From NCBI RefSeq assembly GCF_023380205.1, contig NZ_CP093361.1, forward strand, positions 434,001 to 498,000: a stretch of DNA of 64,000 nucleotides, read 5' to 3'. The notes under the pieces are model-generated. The model was not told the origin of the DNA. It saw nothing but the letters and a program-made list of their open reading frames with translations, and did not search any database. The DNA is from Nicoliella spurrieriana (GTDB lineage: Bacteria; Bacillota; Bacilli; Lactobacillales; Lactobacillaceae). This document shows, piece after piece, positions 27,561 through 35,415 of this stretch (positions are counted from its first letter, which is position 1; every line of letters begins with the position of its first letter). A program made the translations under genes and the position numbers.

Positions 27561-28454
27561 ATGTTATTTGGAAGTATTGAAGCCGGCGGAACTAAGTTTG
27601 TTTGTGCAGTCGGTAACGAAAATTTTGAAATTAAAGATAGCGTGCATATTCCAACCACGACGCCTGAAGAAACACTTGGCCAATGTGTAGAATATTTTAA
27701 GAAGTTTCCGGACATTAAAGCAATTGGAATCGCATCGTTTGGGCCGATCGAAGTCCGGGTAGATAACCCTAAGTATGGCTACATTACTGATACACCAAAG
27801 AAACACTGGTCTAATACTAATTTCTTGGGAACGATGAAGAAGTATTTTGATGTTCCAATGTACTGGACGACTGACGTTAATGGTTCTGCCTATGGTGAAT
27901 ACATTACCTCGATCAAGAACCACAACCCAGTGCACTCATTAGTTTACTACACGATTGGAACTGGAGTGGGTGCCGGAATCGTTAATAACGGGCACTTCTT
28001 AGGTTATATCGGCCACCCTGAAGCTGGACATGTTAAGTTAAAGCGTGCTGAAGGGGATAAGGACTTCAAGGGGATTTGTCCATACCATGGCGACTGTCTT
28101 GAAGGGCTTGCTTCCGGACCTACTTTTGATGCCCGGACTGGTAAGAAGGGGAAGGATGTTCCATTGACCGATCCTGCATGGGATTACGTTGCTTACTACG
28201 TTGCCCAAGCCGCAGTTCAAGCCACCTTATTTATCAGACCGGAAAGAATTATCTTCGGCGGTGGAGTTGTGAGTGAAGAATTCCTCGACATGGTGCGGGT
28301 GCACTTCAAGAACATCTTTAACGACTACGTTGCCGTTGGTGATTTGAATGAATACATTCAAATGCCAAAGGTGCCACACAATGGTTCTGCAACCGTTGGG
28401 AATTTCTCATTGGCCCTTAAGCAATACTACAAGGATAATATTGTTAAAATCTAG
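27561..28454 (+). CDS. scrK: Fructokinase (ROK family)
   Basis: A 297-residue cytosolic ROK kinase that phosphorylates fructose to fructose 6-phosphate. Visible motifs are the phosphate loop SIEAGGTKF (residues 4-12), catalytic Asp in TTDVNGSAYGE, GTGVGAGIVN, and a zinc-binding GHPEAGHV...CPYHGDCLEG. The start chosen is the ATG at 27561, with AGAGGTGG correctly spaced before it. A GTG three codons earlier is inside that ribosome binding site. The next gene, 41 nt downstream, is pgi, which interconverts its product with glucose 6-phosphate. Confidence 0.94.
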   Translation: MLFGSIEAGGTKFVCAVGNENFEIKDSVHIPTTTPEETLGQCVEYFKKFPDIKAIGIASFGPIEVRVDNPKYGYITDTPKKHWSNTNFLGTMKKYFDVPMYWTTDVNGSAYGEYITSIKNHNPVHSLVYYTIGTGVGAGIVNNGHFLGYIGHPEAGHVKLKRAEGDKDFKGICPYHGDCLEGLASGPTFDARTGKKGKDVPLTDPAWDYVAYYVAQAAVQATLFIRPERIIFGGGVVSEEFLDMVRVHFKNIFNDYVAVGDLNEYIQMPKVPHNGSATVGNFSLALKQYYKDNIVKI

Positions 28455-28495
28455 TAAAATAATGAGTGATATCAATAACTATGAGGTGAGTATTT

Positions 28496-29899
28496 ATGAC
28501 AAACGTATCATTTGATGAATCAGCATTAGCAAACTTTGTTGAACCCAATGAATTAAATGAAATTAAGCCAATGTTAAACACTGCTCGTGACGAACTAGTC
28601 AACGGAACCGGCGTTGAAAGTGAAATGCGTGAATGGTTGACCCTTCCTAAGGATTACGATAAGGAAGAATTTGACCGAATTAAGCAGGCTGCAAAGCAAA
28701 TTCAATCAGATTCAAAGGTATTAGTAGTAATTGGAATTGGGGGTTCATACTTAGGTGCTAAGATGGCCCTTGATTTCTTGCATGATAATTTTTATGAATC
28801 CACACCAGATGACCAACGTGATTTCCCACAGGTAATCTTCGCTGGGAATTCAATTAGTGGTTCATACGTGCATGACCTTGTGAAGTTGATTGGTGACCGT
28901 GACTTTTCAGTGAACGTCATTTCTAAGTCAGGGACTACGACTGAACCATCAATCGCATTCCGGATTTTCCGGAAGTTATTGGTTGCAAAGTACGGTGAAG
29001 ATGACGCTAAGAAGCGGATCTACGTTACTACCGATGCTAAGAACGGTGCTTTAAGAAAAGAAGTGGCTGCTAACGGATATGAATCATTTGTTATCCCAGA
29101 TGGAATCGGTGGCCGTTATTCCGTCCTTTGCCCGGTGGGATTATTACCAATTGCTGCTTCAGGGGTCGATATTGATGAATTAATGCAGGGAGCTGCTGAT
29201 GCACAGGATTTCTACACCACCAAGCCATTGACTGAAAATGGTGCGTTACAATATGCAGCCTATCGGAATATCCTGTACCGGAAGGGCTATACCAATGAAA
29301 TCTTGGAAAACTACGAACCTAACCTCCGCTTCCTAGCTGAATGGTGGAAGCAACTAGCTGGTGAAACCGAAGGAAAGGATAATAAGGGCATTTACCCTAG
29401 TTCCGCTAACTTTTCGACTGATTTGCACTCACTGGGTCAATATATTCAACAAGGAATGCGAAACCTAATGGAAACGGTCGTTAAGATTGAACAACCACCA
29501 TTTGATGTTGACGTTCCAAAGACCGGCGATAACGGTGATGGAATCGAATACCTTGAAGGGCGGACCATGAACTACGTTAATGAAAAGGCGTTCGAAAGTG
29601 TTATTTTGGCTCACACTAATGGTGGGGTGCCAAACATGGTGGTTAACGTTAAGGACCAAAGCGCTTACAGCTTAGGTGAATTGATCTACTTCTTCGAATT
29701 TGGAATCGCAGTTTCTGCTTACTTGAATGGAATTAACCCATTCAATCAACCAGGGGTTGAAGATTACAAGAAGAACATGTTTGCCCTCCTTGGGAAGCCT
29801 GGCTATGAAGATTTGAAACATCAAATTGAAATTAATGCTGCTGCGAAGAACCAAAAGCAAGCCATTAATAGCGAAGAGTCTAAAAATACTGCTAAATAG
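28496..29899 (+). CDS. pgi: Glucose-6-phosphate isomerase
   Basis: A 467-residue phosphoglucose isomerase interconverting glucose 6-phosphate and fructose 6-phosphate. It has [16 protein letters not shown], the signature [14 protein letters not shown], the substrate loop [14 protein letters not shown], the catalytic Glu in [11 protein letters not shown] and a C-terminal [17 protein letters not shown]. The C-terminal ~15 residues are polar and extend past the usual end. It has a GAGGTGAG ribosome binding site and is the second gene of the fructokinase-pgi pair. Confidence 0.97.
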   Translation: MTNVSFDESALANFVEPNELNEIKPMLNTARDELVNGTGVESEMREWLTLPKDYDKEEFDRIKQAAKQIQSDSKVLVVIGIGGSYLGAKMALDFLHDNFYESTPDDQRDFPQVIFAGNSISGSYVHDLVKLIGDRDFSVNVISKSGTTTEPSIAFRIFRKLLVAKYGEDDAKKRIYVTTDAKNGALRKEVAANGYESFVIPDGIGGRYSVLCPVGLLPIAASGVDIDELMQGAADAQDFYTTKPLTENGALQYAAYRNILYRKGYTNEILENYEPNLRFLAEWWKQLAGETEGKDNKGIYPSSANFSTDLHSLGQYIQQGMRNLMETVVKIEQPPFDVDVPKTGDNGDGIEYLEGRTMNYVNEKAFESVILAHTNGGVPNMVVNVKDQSAYSLGELIYFFEFGIAVSAYLNGINPFNQPGVEDYKKNMFALLGKPGYEDLKHQIEINAAAKNQKQAINSEESKNTAK

Positions 29900-29907
29900 T
29901 TAAATCT

Positions 29908-29944
29908 AAAATCTCCAGTTAAGCGAATTAACCGGAGATTTTTT
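29908..29944 (+). terminator. Terminator after pgi
   Basis: AAAATCTCCaGTTAA pairs with TTAACcGGAGATTTTTT. Confidence 0.92.
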
Positions 29945-30006
29945 GTATACAAATTATGATAAAGCGCGATATAATATTAATAATTAATGAGTAGGGTGGT
30001 GGTCAA

Positions 30007-30120
30007 ATGCAATCAATGATTAATTATTTAGTCCGAGCTAAAAAGATGAACATCATTGTGATTGTAATTGATCGGGTGCGTTCAGTCTTGTTAAGACCTT
30101 TGGTTGTTCTTACTAAATAA
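30007..30120 (+). CDS. Possible 37-residue basic hydrophobic peptide
   Basis: An ATG ORF of 37 codons that follows an AGGGTGGTGG purine stretch and a TATAAT near 29971. The peptide has a basic start (LVRAKKMN), a Val/Ile-rich stretch (IIVIVIDRV) and a Leu/Val-rich end. It ends 24 nt before an acetyltransferase gene. It may be a leader peptide, a small toxin-like peptide or chance. I do not recognise it. Confidence 0.35.
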   Translation: MQSMINYLVRAKKMNIIVIVIDRVRSVLLRPLVVLTK

Positions 30121-30144
30121 TCAGTAAAGAAAGGGGTTTTAACA

Positions 30145-30582
30145 ATGAAATGGATTTGCTGTCGTTTTAATGAATTAACGAACCACCAAATTTGGGAAAT
30201 GTACCACATTCGGGCTGAAACGTTTTGTGTTCAACAACAGCGGACGTTTGTGGATGCAGATAAGGAAGATTTAACTGCGCACCATGTTTTAGGATTCAAC
30301 GAGCATGATGAATTAGTCGCATACGCCCGGTTCTACGAAGTCGGTGCATATTTGGACTTCGGGCGGGTGTTAACGGTGCCTGCAGTTCGTGGCAAGGGGA
30401 TTGGTAAGCAGCTCATGGAGTACTTAATGCAACAAATTGAACGCGTTTATCCCGGTCATCGTGAAATTATAATTACTGCGCAGGCTGATAAGCAGGGGTT
30501 CTACGAACGGTTCGGATTCGTCCCGCAAGGGGATGTCTTTATCCATGAACAGACTCCACATATTAAAATGATTCGGAAGTAG
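30145..30582 (+). CDS. GNAT acetyltransferase, ElaA-like
   Basis: A 145-residue GNAT protein of the ElaA type, with WEMYHIRAETFCVQQQ near the N-terminus, RFYEVGAYLDFGRVLTVPAVRGKGIGKQLM as strand 4 plus the acetyl-CoA loop, and FYERFGFVPQGDVF at the end. AAAGGGG ribosome binding site. The next GNAT gene starts 11 nt later, so the pair is likely co-transcribed. The acceptor substrate is unknown. Confidence 0.9.
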   Translation: MKWICCRFNELTNHQIWEMYHIRAETFCVQQQRTFVDADKEDLTAHHVLGFNEHDELVAYARFYEVGAYLDFGRVLTVPAVRGKGIGKQLMEYLMQQIERVYPGHREIIITAQADKQGFYERFGFVPQGDVFIHEQTPHIKMIRK

Positions 30583-30593
30583 GGAGCGATTAG

Positions 30594-31112
30594 ATGGCTG
30601 ATATTTATACTAGGCCGGGGCGATTAACTGACCTTCCGGCAATTATGGCAATCATTGCTGAAGCAAAGCGGTTTTTAAGCGATAGTGGGAGTCCGCAATG
30701 GCAGGATGGCTATCCAGATGAGTCAACGCTACGGAATGATATTGAAAACGGAACGAACTACGTCTTAATTGATGGTGGTCAGGTGGCCGGCACTGCTACA
30801 TTATTATTTATCACCGAACCTAGTTACCATGATATTGATGGGGCCTGGCAAAACGATGATGATCGTTATGCCACCATCCATCGAATCGCCATTGCTAGTC
30901 AGTTCCGCGGCCATCATTTAAGTAACTACTTTTTTGCGAATTTAATTACAATTGCTGCTGTAAATAATATTCATAACGTGCGTTTTGACACCCACCGCCT
31001 TAATGTGGTGATGCAATCGATTGGAAAGCATTTTAACTTTCAATATCGAGGGATAATTGAGGTAAATGAACCCCGCGATCCAAAACGATTGGCGTATGAA
31101 TTAAATATGTAA
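30594..31112 (+). CDS. GNAT acetyltransferase (paralog of 62430-62948)
   Basis: A 172-residue GNAT protein. The acetyl-CoA-binding region is YATIHRIAIASQFRGHHLSNYFFANLI, which departs from the usual Q/RxxGxG/A loop (here QFRGHH). The C-terminal FDTHRLN and FNFQYRGII are family-like. It shares the same order of motifs and the same ending (YELN plus a hydrophobic residue) with the protein at 62430. GGGAG ribosome binding site. Confidence 0.88.
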   Translation: MADIYTRPGRLTDLPAIMAIIAEAKRFLSDSGSPQWQDGYPDESTLRNDIENGTNYVLIDGGQVAGTATLLFITEPSYHDIDGAWQNDDDRYATIHRIAIASQFRGHHLSNYFFANLITIAAVNNIHNVRFDTHRLNVVMQSIGKHFNFQYRGIIEVNEPRDPKRLAYELNM

Positions 31113-31114
31113 CT

Positions 31115-31141
31115 AAAAAACCACCCAATTGGGTGGTTTTT
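31115..31141. terminator. Bidirectional terminator
   Basis: A perfect palindrome AAAAAACCACCC/GGGTGGTTTTT with a short loop. Confidence 0.93.
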
Positions 31142-31143
31142 GA

Positions 31144-31929
31144 TTATTCCTTAAAGGTCTTAACCGTCTTTTTTAATTGCGCGGTTTGTTTTTGGACTAA
31201 TTGTTGTTTGAACTCAGCAGCAGCTTGTTTAGCTAACTTTTGTTGGGCCGCTTTATCAGTTGCTAACTTTGGATTTTGAGTTAGGGCAGCCTTTAGCTTC
31301 GCCTGAACAAATGCCTGTCCCTGTTGCTTAATCATTGCTTGTTGTTGCTTAGTACTAGTTTGAGATTTCTTCATTTGCTTAGCTAGTTGTTGGGCTTGAT
31401 TTTTGGAGAGATGAATCCAACTCTTTGGAATGGAGAACGTATTTACCCGTTTAACCAGTTTAAAATCGCTTTTATCATTTCCTAACTTCCAGTTATTAGC
31501 ACCGAACCAAAATTTTCCGGCCTTAGTAAATTCCCAATTCGTGGTGGTAGTTTTTAAAGTTGCATGATTTCCACTAACGTACTTAATCTTGTTAGTCGTG
31601 AATTCATCCACTTGGGTGTGGCTAGGGGTTTTCTGGTCTGCAGTCTTCTTATAGGTTTGGACGTCATGTTTCTTTTGGGTACCCAGATTTTGGTAGACCA
31701 TTAGGTTTAGGCCACTTTTACTTTGGGTCGCATAGATTCGACGATTCGTGGTGGTAGTTTTCTTATCCATCATGAAATGACTGTTATCATTTGCAATCGA
31801 TGCCCAGGTTGATCCAAATAAAATTACTAATCCCAACGTCGTCAGGATTGCTCTGAGCGGGATATTCTTGATGTAGACGAAACTAATGAACGTTCCGAAC
31901 ACCCCGATTAATAGTGCAACAATTATCAT
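31144..31929 (-). CDS. DUF4811-type membrane protein linked to MFS exporter
   Basis: A 261-residue protein with two N-terminal membrane helices (~1-19 and ~27-47), a soluble domain of ~130 residues, and a Lys/Gln/Ala-rich coiled-coil-like C-terminus (~190-261). This layout and its position directly after a DHA2 MFS gene match the DUF4811 family of lactobacilli. It starts 13 nt after the transporter gene and is likely an accessory subunit. Confidence 0.8.
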   Translation of the reverse strand: MIIVALLIGVFGTFISFVYIKNIPLRAILTTLGLVILFGSTWASIANDNSHFMMDKKTTTTNRRIYATQSKSGLNLMVYQNLGTQKKHDVQTYKKTADQKTPSHTQVDEFTTNKIKYVSGNHATLKTTTTNWEFTKAGKFWFGANNWKLGNDKSDFKLVKRVNTFSIPKSWIHLSKNQAQQLAKQMKKSQTSTKQQQAMIKQQGQAFVQAKLKAALTQNPKLATDKAAQQKLAKQAAAEFKQQLVQKQTAQLKKTVKTFKE

Positions 31930-31942
31930 TTAATATTCCTCC

Positions 31943-33385
31943 CTACTTAGCTTTCTTCTTGTCAGTTAAGAAGAACGTTACGATTAATCCTAGAATACAA
32001 AAGGCTGCGGCAAATAGAAATGCTGCGTGGTAACCATCGATAACGGCATTGATGGCTTGAACCTTATATGCAATCGGATTTTGGGTTAGCAAGTGATGGG
32101 CTGGTTTAGCATCGCTTGTGACGTTAGACAGGATAGAAACGATAATTGCTGATCCAATCGAACCACCAATTTGTCTAACCGTGTTGTTAGCCGCCGTTCC
32201 ATCTGAGATTAATTCATTTGGAAGGGCATTCATTCCATAAGTGGTAACGGGCATTAATACCATTGCAATTCCGATCATTCTAATCGTGTAGAAGGTTACG
32301 ATAAATGCAACTGGGGTCGTAGCATTGAGGTACATAAATGGAATGGTTCCAACAGTTAGAAGCAACACCCCAACCATTGCGAGCCGTCTTGCACCAAATT
32401 TATCAAATGCCTTCCCAGTAATGGGACTCATTAGCGCCATCATTAATGCACCGATTAATAGGGTCAGTCCTGAATCTAGTGCACTTAAGCCGTGGACGTT
32501 TTGTAGGTAGATAGGTAGGATTGTTTCCACTCCGAACATGGCGACCATCATAATTGTACTTAAGATGGTCCCAAGGGTGAACTTAGGATACTTGAATACT
32601 CGCATTTCCAAGAATGGTTTTTTGAGTTTAAGTTCCCGCCGAACGAAGATTGCTACCACGACGACTCCAATGATTAATGAAGTGATAACCGTCGTTGAGC
32701 CCCAACCGTCGTTTCCGACGGATGAAAATCCGTATAGTAATGCACCAAAACCAACTGTTGATAGTACAATTGATGCAATATCAATTTTTTCATTCGTAGT
32801 TGGGAGAACCGGGCGCATAAAGATTAATCCTAATATGATCACACCAATAATGATTGGAATTTCCATTCCGAACAGGTCCCGCCAGTTGAACGAATCAACG
32901 ATCCAACCGGAAAGGGTCGGACCAATTGCGGGGGCCACGCCGACTACGATTCCAACAAGCCCAAGGGCAGCTCCTCTTTTTTCTGGTGGGAACAAAGAGA
33001 ACATAATGGTTTGTAGTAGCGGCATCATAATCCCAGTCCCAAAGGCTTGGATAATTCTTCCCACAAATAGGATGGCAAAGTTTGGGGCCACATAGGAAAC
33101 AATACAACCAATCAAGAACACGGTCATTGCACCAAGGAACAACCATTTAGTATTGATACGCCGTCCCAGAAATCCCGAAATCGGAATCATAATTCCGTTC
33201 ACCATCAAGAATCCAGTGGTTAACCATTGCACCGTTGAAGTGTTAATGTCAAAAGCCGTCATTAATTTGGGCAGGGCAGTGGTTAGTAACATTTGTGAAA
33301 GGACACACGCGAATGTCCCAATTAACAAAATGGCTGAGATGATTCCAGTTCCACTTTGTTTAGCGCTGTTATTCTCTTTATTCAT
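31943..33385 (-). CDS. Multidrug MFS transporter, DHA2 (14-TM) family
   Basis: A 480-residue transporter with about 14 hydrophobic segments. Family features are the motif-A-like GFLGRRINTKWLF after TM2 and LGLVGIVVGVAPAIGPTLSGWIV, the motif C of proton antiporters. It is of the EmrB/LmrB/QacA type and is expected to export drugs or amphiphiles by proton exchange. A TetR regulator is divergent at 33522, and DUF4811 follows. Confidence 0.93.
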   Translation of the reverse strand: MNKENNSAKQSGTGIISAILLIGTFACVLSQMLLTTALPKLMTAFDINTSTVQWLTTGFLMVNGIMIPISGFLGRRINTKWLFLGAMTVFLIGCIVSYVAPNFAILFVGRIIQAFGTGIMMPLLQTIMFSLFPPEKRGAALGLVGIVVGVAPAIGPTLSGWIVDSFNWRDLFGMEIPIIIGVIILGLIFMRPVLPTTNEKIDIASIVLSTVGFGALLYGFSSVGNDGWGSTTVITSLIIGVVVVAIFVRRELKLKKPFLEMRVFKYPKFTLGTILSTIMMVAMFGVETILPIYLQNVHGLSALDSGLTLLIGALMMALMSPITGKAFDKFGARRLAMVGVLLLTVGTIPFMYLNATTPVAFIVTFYTIRMIGIAMVLMPVTTYGMNALPNELISDGTAANNTVRQIGGSIGSAIIVSILSNVTSDAKPAHHLLTQNPIAYKVQAINAVIDGYHAAFLFAAAFCILGLIVTFFLTDKKKAK

Positions 33386-33474
33386 ATTAATTCTCCTTAC
33401 ATCATTATGATTATGCTAAGGATAATTTTATGCTTAGGTAAATTTGATTACAATCACTAAAATTAATCATTTTG

Positions 33475-33502
33475 TTGCATTTTGGTTTTAAACCACTAAA
33501 AT
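33475..33502 (+). promoter_or_regulatory. tetR promoter with palindromic operator in the spacer
   Basis: TTGCAT, 16-nt spacer and TAAAAT. The spacer contains the perfect 13-bp palindrome TGGTTT-T-AAACCA (33483-33495), well placed for autoregulation by the TetR protein. A direct repeat of TTATGCTAAGG/TTATGCTTAGG lies near 33412-33438, on the MFS side. Confidence 0.6.
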
Positions 33503-33521
33503 AAATAACGAGGTGTTATAA

Positions 33522-34130
33522 ATGGCGAAATATATAAAGAAAAATGCTAAAACAGATGATTTAATTATTAGCACCACAATTAAACTTGCTAAGGAGCATG
33601 GCTTATTCCATGTAACAATTAGTAATATTATTAATGAAGCAAATATTAACCGGAGTACTTTTTACCGGCATTTTTTGGATAAATATGATTTAATTAATGA
33701 AATGGAAAATCGAGTTCTTAAAAGGATCCAGTTAAATCAACGGATGTTATACCAAACTAAAATTCATGAAATCAAGAATTTTGAAATTTCACGGGTGTTC
33801 TTTTTTACCCTATTAACAATTATTGATGAGAATCATGAAATTTTAGCCTTTTTATTTAGTAGGAATGGTGATCCAGCATTTAGCCAGCGGCTAGTTGGAT
33901 TGTTTTTGGAAATGTCATATGAATCATGGAACTATATAATCAAAAGCGATGATTCTAAAGGAATGAAGTTATTTGCAAATTATTCTGTTGGAGCGATTTT
34001 AGCATCGATTAAATTATGGATTGATAATTATGATCAATATACTAAACAGGAAGTTTTTGATTTTCTAATTAAGGTTAGAAAGAGTGAAATCAGCGCTTTA
34101 GATCTAGATGAAAAAACGACTGGGAATTAA
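33522..34130 (+). CDS. TetR/AcrR-family regulator of the divergent MFS operon
   Basis: A 202-residue TetR-type repressor. The N-terminal helix-turn-helix is HVTISNIINEANINRSTFYRHFLDKYDLINEM (residues ~27-58), the family's most conserved region, and the all-helical C-terminal ligand domain is divergent. The divergent layout with the MFS/DUF4811 operon and the palindrome in the intergenic promoter suggest that it represses that operon and itself. Confidence 0.9.
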   Translation: MAKYIKKNAKTDDLIISTTIKLAKEHGLFHVTISNIINEANINRSTFYRHFLDKYDLINEMENRVLKRIQLNQRMLYQTKIHEIKNFEISRVFFFTLLTIIDENHEILAFLFSRNGDPAFSQRLVGLFLEMSYESWNYIIKSDDSKGMKLFANYSVGAILASIKLWIDNYDQYTKQEVFDFLIKVRKSEISALDLDEKTTGN

Positions 34131-34147
34131 TTTCCTAGTCGTTTTTT
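34111..34147. terminator. Bidirectional terminator overlapping the tetR stop
   Basis: AAAAAACGACT...AGTCGTTTTTT. Its left arm lies within the last codons of tetR. Confidence 0.88.
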
Positions 34148-34760
34148 AGCCTTCTCGTAATTCAGGAATGGCTTCCTTTGCAATCAAGAATGCCACCCCC
34201 AGCGCTGCAATTGATTCTGCCCACCAGAGTCCAAATAACTGGGTGAGGACAATTCCAATTAACACCGTTGCTGCGAGGTATGCACAGGTAACGTTACACA
34301 TACTTTCTTCAATTAATGCTTCCGACCTTAGTTGATGGCCTAATTTACGTTTCATTACGATTAAAATTGGCATGATGATTAACGATGCCACTGAAATTAA
34401 AATGCCACCCATGCTACTATCTGATGTTTCACGTGTAACAATATCAAAAACTGAATTAATGACAATGTAAATGGATAGAAGCACTAAAATCCAATTCACC
34501 AATTTACCCGCACGTTCTTCAGCAATCTTAATGCTAGTGGCATCTTCACCATTAAATTCCTTTTGGAGCCGCCAGACTAGGATGCTGCCAGCGATTACTT
34601 CTAAAACGCTATCCAATCCAAATGCAATTAGTAAAATGGAATGCGCTTTAAGGCCTGCAAAAAAGCCGACCATAAATTCAACTAACATCCAACTAATTGA
34701 AAAAAATTCAACTATCAATGCTCTTTTGGCAATCCTGCTGTGACTATTTTCCATGTTCAA
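34146..34760 (-). CDS. Cation efflux protein, CDF-like
   Basis: A 204-residue protein with about five or six membrane helices. TM2 carries FGLDSVLEV and TM5 carries an ESxC/xES-like pair (LIEESMCNVT), consistent with the metal-site helices of cation diffusion facilitators. The cytosolic C-terminal domain of typical CDFs is missing, so it is a short form. It is expected to export Zn, Cd or a similar ion. Its start overlaps the ArsR gene by 17 nt. Confidence 0.75.
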   Translation of the reverse strand: MNMENSHSRIAKRALIVEFFSISWMLVEFMVGFFAGLKAHSILLIAFGLDSVLEVIAGSILVWRLQKEFNGEDATSIKIAEERAGKLVNWILVLLSIYIVINSVFDIVTRETSDSSMGGILISVASLIIMPILIVMKRKLGHQLRSEALIEESMCNVTCAYLAATVLIGIVLTQLFGLWWAESIAALGVAFLIAKEAIPELREG

Positions 34761-35079
34761 CCCCCCGCATCACATGATCAGAATGTTCTACTGCTTCGTT
34801 AATGATGTCAAAAATATGTGGATCATCAACTTGATATTCCTTATTTTTCCCCACCTGATTCACGTTAACTAATTGAAAATCACGTAAAATTTTTAATTGA
34901 TGGGAAACCGCTGATTGCTCTAACTGAATTGCTTCAGCGATTTGGTTAACGCTCAATGCTTGGCCATCTAATAAGTATAAAATTTTTAAACGATTAATGT
35001 TACTGAGCATTTTGAAGATTGCTTGCACCTCTAATAAGTGCTGCTCATCAATATTAAATTTGGAATTAATATGAATCAC
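34744..35079 (-). CDS. ArsR/SmtB metal-responsive repressor (CzrA-like)
   Basis: A 111-residue winged-helix repressor with recognition helix QLEQSAVSHQLKILRD. The C-terminal helix has an Asp/His pattern (DPHIFDI...EHSDHVMRG) matching the alpha-5 Zn/Co site of CzrA. It starts at GTG directly abutting GAGAGG, so an ATT four codons on is also conceivable. It is the first gene of a two-gene operon with the exporter. The operator candidate is at 35085-35104. Confidence 0.88.
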   Translation of the reverse strand: MIHINSKFNIDEQHLLEVQAIFKMLSNINRLKILYLLDGQALSVNQIAEAIQLEQSAVSHQLKILRDFQLVNVNQVGKNKEYQVDDPHIFDIINEAVEHSDHVMRGVEHGK

Positions 35080-35084
35080 CTCTC

Positions 35085-35104
35085 ATATGAAAAATATATC
35101 ATAT
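35085..35104. promoter_or_regulatory. Candidate ArsR/CzrA operator
   Basis: ATATGA-N8-TCATAT lies immediately upstream of the arsR-like gene. It resembles the AT-rich inverted repeats bound by SmtB/CzrA proteins. Confidence 0.6.
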
Positions 35105-35202
35105 TACAATTAAAAATGCAAAATTGACTATTACAGAATGTTAAAAAGCATTTACATTGCTTAATTTACTTTTGTTTATGCTCAAAATATAGTATCATTA
35201 TT

Positions 35203-35286
35203 GATATACCAGTATGTTAATACAGGACAATATTAATTCATGGTATATCTAAGGTCGATCCTCATGCGGGATTTGGCCTTTTTTTC
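35203..35286 (+). ncRNA. Unidentified structured RNA with terminator upstream of the DUF262 pair
   Basis: A nested stem: GATATACCA (35203-35211) pairs with TGGTATATC (35241-35249) over 9 bp, and inside it TTAATA pairs with TATTAA around the loop CAGGACAA. A terminator follows at once (AAGGTC/GGCCTT with inner ATCC/GGAT, then seven T). It could be a small RNA or a regulatory leader with attenuation. It fits no riboswitch class that I can recall. Confidence 0.5.
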
Positions 35287-35369
35287 GTACCATTAATTAA
35301 TTCGAATTATTTTGATCCCTGATCTAGCGCCCCAGATCTAACTTTGGTAAAATTTAAATAGACTAAAAA

Positions 35370-35401
35370 GACAATTGATCCACAAGTGTAGAACAATTGT
35401 C
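35370..35401. promoter_or_regulatory. Inverted repeat directly upstream of the DUF262 operon
   Basis: GACAATTG (35370-35377) and CAATTGTC (35394-35401) are perfect 8-bp arms 16 nt apart, ending 14 nt before the start codon and overlapping the leader. It could be an operator or an mRNA hairpin near the ribosome binding site. Confidence 0.5.
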
Positions 35402-35415
35402 CATGGGGTGAAAAA

